Part shown: in pieces, positions 32,968 to 37,124 of the stretch | Layout: every line of letters starts with the position of its first letter | Numbering within the stretch: position 1 is the first letter of the stretch | From: Loktanella sp. UBA3435 | GTDB lineage: Bacteria; Pseudomonadota; Alphaproteobacteria; Rhodobacterales; Rhodobacteraceae | Assembly (NCBI GenBank): GCA_002378665.1 | Contig: DFSO01000068.1 | Location: 1-37,124, forward strand | Reading direction: 5' to 3' | Length of the DNA: 37,124 bases | The notes under the pieces: model-generated | The model's input: the letters and a program-made list of their open reading frames with translations, nothing else | What the model was told of the DNA's origin: nothing | Databases searched by the model: none | Position numbers and translations under genes: made by a program

Positions 32968-33918
32968 ATGAGCGGATTATTGGCCCTGTTGGATGATGTG
33001 GCAGCAATTGCAAAGGTCGCAGCCAGTTCTGTAGACGATATTGCAGGCATGACAGCCGAGGCGGGCACCAAGACCGTAGGTATTGTGATTGATGATGCGG
33101 CTGTGACCCCGACCTATGTGCAGGGGTTCAAGGCCGAGCGCGAATTGCCGATCATTTGGAAGATTACCAAGGGTTCGTTTTTCAACAAGCTGGTGATTTT
33201 GTTGCCTGTCGCGATGCTGATGAACGCGTTTGCGCCTTGGCTTGTCACGCCTTTGCTTATGATTGGAGGCGCCTATTTGTGTTTTGAGGGGGCCGAGAAG
33301 GTGGTGCATGCCATTATGCCCCATGCTGACCCGCAGATTGAGGCAGATTTCGCGGTGGGTGATCCGGTGCATCTTGAGGAGGCCCGCGTGAAGGGGGCGA
33401 TCAAGACGGATTTCATTCTCTCGGCTGAGATTATGACGATTTCACTCGCGGCTATTCCTGCGGCGACGTTCTGGCTGGAGGCTGCAACTTTGGCTCTTGT
33501 GGGCATTGCAATTACGGTGGTGGTTTATGGCTCTGTCGCGTTGATCGTGAAAATGGATGACATCGGCCTTTGGATGGCCCGTACAGCGCGGACTGGTTTT
33601 GGCAGGGCGTTTGGCCGTGGATTGGTGCGTGGCATGCCGAAGTTTCTGAAGGTTTTGTCCGTTATTGGTACGGCGGCGATGCTTTGGGTTGGTGGTTCGA
33701 TCATTCTGCACGGGCTGGAGGTGACGCATTTGTGGGCAGCCCCATATGAGGCGATCCATCACTTTGCAGTGGCAGTGGGCGAGCAGGTTCAGGCGGGGCG
33801 TCGAGGGTTCGCTGAATGGGCTGTGACCGCGTTTGCAGATGGGATTGCAGGGCTGTTGATTGGTCTTGTTTTGATCCCGATTGTGACGCGGGTGTTTGGA
33901 CTATTCAAAAAGGCATAA
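32968..33918 (+). CDS. DUF808 (YedI-like) inner-membrane protein
   Basis: A 316-residue membrane protein of the DUF808/YedI family, function unknown. The N-terminus MSGLLALLDDVAAIAKVAASSVDDIAG and the GTKTVGIVIDDAAVTP segment are family hallmarks. About five hydrophobic segments follow (near residues 72-105, 150-195, 225-245 and 285-312), with a conserved GAYLCFEGAEKVVH motif between the first groups. I use the ATG at 32968, preceded by GAGGAG six bases upstream, rather than the frame start at 32908. The gene diverges from the second gap gene and converges on tkt across two hairpins. Confidence 0.92.
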   Translation: MSGLLALLDDVAAIAKVAASSVDDIAGMTAEAGTKTVGIVIDDAAVTPTYVQGFKAERELPIIWKITKGSFFNKLVILLPVAMLMNAFAPWLVTPLLMIGGAYLCFEGAEKVVHAIMPHADPQIEADFAVGDPVHLEEARVKGAIKTDFILSAEIMTISLAAIPAATFWLEAATLALVGIAITVVVYGSVALIVKMDDIGLWMARTARTGFGRAFGRGLVRGMPKFLKVLSVIGTAAMLWVGGSIILHGLEVTHLWAAPYEAIHHFAVAVGEQVQAGRRGFAEWAVTAFADGIAGLLIGLVLIPIVTRVFGLFKKA

Positions 33919-33948
33919 AAAATCGGGGCGCAGTGAACTGCGCCCCGA
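33917..33948 (-). terminator. Terminator of tkt (convergent with DUF808)
   Basis: TCGGGGCGCAGT at 33923-33934 and ACTGCGCCCCGA at 33937-33948 make a perfect 12-bp inverted repeat with two central bases. On the minus strand it is followed by six T residues, so it terminates tkt. It starts just at the DUF808 stop, so DUF808 transcripts also end in this hairpin but without a T-run. Confidence 0.8.
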
Positions 33949-33953
33949 CCAGT

Positions 33954-33971
33954 GATGGGTTAAAACCCATC
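33954..33971. terminator. Second hairpin between DUF808 and tkt
   Basis: GATGGGT at 33954-33960 pairs perfectly with ACCCATC at 33965-33971 around a TAAA loop. It has no strong T-run on either side. Together with the preceding repeat it forms a tandem hairpin that could stop transcription from both sides. Confidence 0.45.
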
Positions 33972-33975
33972 CTAC

Positions 33976-35994
33976 TTACTTAATCAGCGATTTCACTTGT
34001 GCTGCTACGTTTGCAGCTGTGATGCCAAACTTCTCGAACAATGTCTCGGCTGGTGCGGATGCGCCGAAGCTATCCATGCCAACGAAGGCTGCTTTCTTGG
34101 ATGCGCCGCGTTCGCCTGATAGGAACCGTTCCCAGCCCATTTGAACGCCAGCCTCAACCGCGACGCGCACGGGGCCTGCTGGCAGGACGCGCTTGCGGTA
34201 GCTTTCTTCTTGCTCAAGGAACAATTCGTGGCAGGGCATAGAGACGACGCGTGTGCCGATCCCTTCGGCCTGAAGCAGGTCACGCGCTGCGAGGGCGATT
34301 TCCACCTCAGAACCAGTTGCCATGATGATCGCTTGGCGTTTGCCATCAGCGTCGGCCAGGATGTAGCCGCCCTGTGCTGTCAGGTTTTTGACCTTATGCT
34401 CGGTGCGCACAGTTGGCAGGTTCTGGCGTGACAGGGCGAGGACGCAGGGCGTGCTTTGCGATGTCAGGGCCAATTCCCAAGCCTCGGCGGTTTCTACGGT
34501 ATCCGCAGGACGGAAGACGTGGGTGTTTGGTGTGGCGCGCATCATGGCGAGGTGCTCGACGGGCTGGTGTGTCGGGCCGTCTTCGCCAAGACCGATGCTG
34601 TCGTGGGTCATCACGTAGGTCACGGGCACGCCCATGAGCGCAGACAGGCGCATCGCACCGCGTGCGTAATCGGTGAAGCACATGAATGTACCGCCGTATG
34701 CGCGCGCGCCACCATGCAGCGCCATGCCGTTCATCGCCGCCGCCATGCCATGCTCGCGCACACCGTAATAGATATAGCGGCCAGCGCGGGTATCTGGGTG
34801 GAACACGCCCATGTCACCGGTTTTGGTGTTGTTGGAGCCAGTAAGGTCGGCAGAGCCGCCAATGGTTTCCAGCATGATCGGGTTGATGACTTTGAGCGCC
34901 TCTTCCGACGATTTGCGTGTCGCATATTTTGGCGCAGTCTCAGATGCGTTCTTTTTGAAAGCACGGATGGCGGAGATCAGTTTCTTTGGAGCTTCGCCAG
35001 CGTAAGCGCGGTTGAATTCCGCTTGCTTAGTGTCGGATAGCTTTGCGAAACGCTCTGACCATGCGGCGCGTGTTGCTGCACCGCGGGCGCCGATGGCTTC
35101 CCACTGGGATTTCACGTCTGCTGGTACGTTGAAGGAACCTGCGGGCCAGCCGTAGAGCTCTTTGGCCGCGGCCATTTGTGCGGCATCTGTCAAAGCGCCG
35201 TGGCCCTTGGATGTGTCTTGTGCTGCGTGGCCCAAAGCGATGTGGGTTTTGCAGGCGATCATGGACGGGCGCGGATCGTTCTTAGCAGCTGCAATCGCTG
35301 CGTCGATTTCGACTGGATTGTGGCCGTCGATTTCCTGCACGTGCCAGCCAGAAGCCGCAAAGCGCATTGGCTGGTTGGTTTTGTCGGCGATATCTACGGT
35401 GCCGTCGATGGTGATGTTGTTGTTATCCCACAGCACGATCAGGTTACCGAGTTCCTGCATACCAGCAAGGCCGATGGCCTCTTGGGACACGCCTTCCATC
35501 AAGCAGCCGTCGCCAGCGATGACGTATGTGTGGTGGTTGACAATGTTCTTGCCGTAGCGGGCTCGCTGGATTTCTTCTGCGATTGCGAAACCAACCGAGT
35601 TGGCGATACCTTGGCCGAGCGGGCCTGTGGTTGTCTCAATACCGCGTGCGTGGCCGTATTCTGGGTGGCCTGCGGTCTTTGCGCCCCACTGGCGGAAGTT
35701 CTTAATCTCGTCGAGCGTGATGTCCTCATAGCCTGTGAGATACATCAGGGAATAGAGCAGCATAGAGCCGTGGCCCGCAGACAAGATGAACCGATCGCGG
35801 TCAGGCCAGTTTGGCGCTTTTGGATCAAAGTTCAGGTGCTTTTCAAACAGGACGGTTGCAACATCGGCCATACCCATTGGCATGCCAGAGTGGCCAGAGT
35901 TCGCGGCAGCGACCGCATCAAGGGTCAGCGTGCGGATTGCTGCGGCTTTCATCCAATGGTCGGGGTGCGCGGAGCGGAGTTGAGCGATATCCAA
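33976..35994 (-). CDS. tkt: Transketolase
   Basis: A thiamine-diphosphate enzyme that moves two-carbon units between sugar phosphates in the pentose phosphate pathway. The 672-residue protein has the N-terminal SGHSGMPMG, GAKTAGHPEYGH, the ThDP/Mg motif GDGCLMEGVSQEA ending at DNNNITIDG, the pyrimidine-domain motif GVREHGMAAAMNGMALHGG and DSIGLGEDGPTHQP. I accept the TTG at 35994 (MDIAQLRSAHPDHW): it has an AAGGA site about 8 bases upstream and matches the usual N-terminus of relatives; the next ATG (MKAAAIR) would remove conserved residues. A 9-bp inverted repeat sits in its leader, and a strong terminator follows. No Calvin-cycle genes are seen. Confidence 0.96.
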   Translation of the reverse strand: MDIAQLRSAHPDHWMKAAAIRTLTLDAVAAANSGHSGMPMGMADVATVLFEKHLNFDPKAPNWPDRDRFILSAGHGSMLLYSLMYLTGYEDITLDEIKNFRQWGAKTAGHPEYGHARGIETTTGPLGQGIANSVGFAIAEEIQRARYGKNIVNHHTYVIAGDGCLMEGVSQEAIGLAGMQELGNLIVLWDNNNITIDGTVDIADKTNQPMRFAASGWHVQEIDGHNPVEIDAAIAAAKNDPRPSMIACKTHIALGHAAQDTSKGHGALTDAAQMAAAKELYGWPAGSFNVPADVKSQWEAIGARGAATRAAWSERFAKLSDTKQAEFNRAYAGEAPKKLISAIRAFKKNASETAPKYATRKSSEEALKVINPIMLETIGGSADLTGSNNTKTGDMGVFHPDTRAGRYIYYGVREHGMAAAMNGMALHGGARAYGGTFMCFTDYARGAMRLSALMGVPVTYVMTHDSIGLGEDGPTHQPVEHLAMMRATPNTHVFRPADTVETAEAWELALTSQSTPCVLALSRQNLPTVRTEHKVKNLTAQGGYILADADGKRQAIIMATGSEVEIALAARDLLQAEGIGTRVVSMPCHELFLEQEESYRKRVLPAGPVRVAVEAGVQMGWERFLSGERGASKKAAFVGMDSFGASAPAETLFEKFGITAANVAAQVKSLIK

Positions 35995-36007
35995 AGCAAA
36001 TGTCCTT

Positions 36008-36043
36008 TATTGAGGCTTATATGAGCAGTTGCTTGCCTCAATA
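36008..36043 (-). promoter_or_regulatory. 9-bp inverted repeat in the tkt control region
   Basis: TATTGAGGC at 36008-36016 (plus strand) is repeated in inverted form as GCCTCAATA at 36035-36043, with 18 bases between the arms. On the minus strand the distal arm contains the candidate -10 of tkt, so a protein bound to both arms would cover the transcription start. An RNA hairpin upstream of the start codon is the alternative reading. Confidence 0.5.
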
Positions 36044-36065
36044 GCAGGGCGGACACTAAGTTCAA
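36038..36065 (-). promoter_or_regulatory. Candidate promoter of tkt
   Basis: On the minus strand TTGAAC (36065-36060), 16 bases, then TATTGA (36043-36038). The -35 is good, the -10 weak. It lies 44 bases before the TTG start. Confidence 0.35.
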
Positions 36066-36122
36066 GCGTGACTGTAGGTGTTGGACGGGCCAATTTTGGC
36101 GCCGAAGTGGGAAGTGGCTATG

Positions 36123-37102
36123 TTAACGCAACCACGGGCGGGCCTGTTTGATGGTAAGCTGGCGGTTGCTGTCGACTTTGAACTCGACGTCCATGGCAAA
36201 GCTCGGGTCATCTGCGCGGTCGTAGCGCTGCTGAAAATGTCCTTGAATGCGCTGCAAAAGCGAAACCAGCGTCATCAGGTCGATGTGGCTGAGGACCGTG
36301 CCGCCATCAGGGACCAGACTGGAGCGTCTAACGTAAATGGTTTCATAGGGGTAAGGGCTGTTTTCGTTAATGGTTTGAAGCACCAAGACCTCTTCTGCGA
36401 TCTCGGCCCCGTCGGGGTTTGTGACCAAGTTTTCGCCGATCTGTGCGTTGATAAAGTACCCTTCAAAGTCGGGGTAGTAGATGTTGCGGGTTAGGGCCAC
36501 GCCGTTGACCAGTTCATCGTCAAAATTCGGATGCACCAAGACGCCCATGGCCGCGGTCATGTGATCGATGCGGTAGAAATCGCGCTCATTGAGGGCGCGC
36601 AGGTTCCACAGGCTGGCCCAAACCTGTTTGATAGATGTCCCGATGTGGCCCTCGTCCGCGCGGTGTGTGTAAGAATCGTAGAGCCCCGCGCCCGTAAACC
36701 CAACCAAATCTTCGTTATTGGCGCTCGATCTGCAACGCGGGGTCGTGCCTGACGGGAAGCTTTGGTGCATGGCGTCGAGTTTGGCACTTAGCGGTGCGGG
36801 GAGGGGTGCATCTTTGATGGTGCGGCGAAAGGCCTTGAGCAGATCGGGGCGCTTGGCATCGTATTGAAAGGCGGGGGCTTCGAGCATGGATTGCAAGGTA
36901 TCGTAAAGCCCATTGGCCGCCATGAAATCATGGTAGAATGAGAAGGGCAGGGCCGCAGCATGCCCGGCACATCATCACGCGAAGACAGGGCCTCGAATGC
37001 GGTTCTGTCGGGTATGGTGGCGGTCCATTCCAAGTCGCTCGTATTATCCGCCATTTGCGTGGGCCAATATAATTCAGGCAGGCTTGGCGCGCGGGGACTT
37101 TG
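36123..37102 (-). pseudogene. PEP/pyruvate-binding domain protein, frameshifted
   Basis: The C-terminal 266 codons (stop at 36123-36125) encode a pyruvate-phosphate-dikinase N-terminal-type domain: RCRSSANNEDLVGFTGAGLYDS is the nucleotide-binding signature and VDSNRQLTIKQARPWLR a normal end. Upstream the sense of the protein jumps frame. MADNTSDLEWTATIPDRTAF to DVPGML is read in one frame from 37054, while ALPFSFYHDFMAANGLYDTL continues in another, with the break near 36950-36960; one missing base would restore continuity. Further upstream the frame extends through a plausible PSLPELYWPTQ to a TAA at 37105-37103, so the N-terminus is lost or broken again. This is a decayed gene, or a sequencing error. 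Relatives are of uncertain function, perhaps phosphotransfer from PEP. Confidence 0.7.
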
Positions 37103-37124
37103 TTAGAGGTGGTCCTAGATTTTA

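Noticed and set aside
35176..36024. 282-codon plus-strand frame over tkt
   Set aside because: Antisense to conserved transketolase motifs; Cys- and Val-rich shadow composition.
1..37124. tRNA, rRNA, CRISPR arrays, insertion sequences, prophage or defence genes
   Set aside because: I saw no cloverleaf, regular repeat-spacer array, transposase, integrase or defence-type domain; the intergenic stretches are short and mostly accounted for.

Overview
The window looks like chromosomal DNA of a marine alphaproteobacterium of the Rhodobacterales (Roseobacter group). The evidence is the protein families (an alphaproteobacterial UvrA lacking one cysteine of its first zinc module, a GGICLNWGC-type lipoamide dehydrogenase, bactofilin next to an M23 peptidase, an AsmA-like protein next to queA, two tandem GAPDH genes), an SOS box of the alphaproteobacterial form GTTC-N7-GTTC, and moderate-to-high GC with GTG and TTG starts. 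The genus cannot be fixed from the sequence. Nearly all of it is compact core genome; I see no rRNA, tRNA, CRISPR array, insertion sequence, phage or integrase gene.

Layout. 1-7.6 kb (+): the end of a PLP aminotransferase, a periplasmic N-acetylmuramoyl-L-alanine amidase, penicillin-binding protein 1A, release factor 2 and an amidase-signature enzyme. 7.6-10.9 kb (-): peroxiredoxin (bcp) followed by a ferritin-like DUF455 protein, then an M23 peptidase overlapping a bactofilin. 10.9-21.8 kb (+): a large AsmA-like protein overlapping queA, an MFS transporter, a DUF924 protein, lpdA behind a perfect palindrome, and uvrA behind an SOS box. 21.7-28.2 kb (-): a valine catabolic cluster in the order mmsA, cupredoxin, acyl-CoA dehydrogenase, 3-hydroxyisobutyryl-CoA hydrolase, mmsB and an MmgE/PrpD protein, with a divergent LysR-type regulator at 28.25 kb. 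29.2-30.2 kb (+): a CBS-pair protein and coaD. 30.2-36 kb: a 41-codon ORF, gap, a 47-residue membrane protein and a second gap on the minus strand, DUF808 on the plus strand, and transketolase on the minus strand. 36.1-37.1 kb (-): a PEP/pyruvate-binding protein whose reading frame is broken.

How the genes work together. Two peptidoglycan groups (amidase and PBP1A; M23 peptidase and bactofilin) lie a few kb apart. The valine cluster supplies isobutyryl-CoA dehydrogenation, hydrolysis of 3-hydroxyisobutyryl-CoA, oxidation of 3-hydroxyisobutyrate and formation of propionyl-CoA. The enoyl-CoA hydratase for the intermediate step is not in the window. Four of its genes are joined by 4-base overlaps or direct abutment. 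The two gap genes and tkt form a central-carbon region; the paralogs differ at positions expected to set NAD or NADP preference.

No clearly new system is visible. The items most worth following are the two unannotated small proteins, the cupredoxin and MmgE/PrpD genes inside the valine operon, the diverged GAPDH pair, several well-placed inverted repeats (lpdA, mmsA-lysR, tkt), and the broken PEP/pyruvate-binding gene at the right edge.
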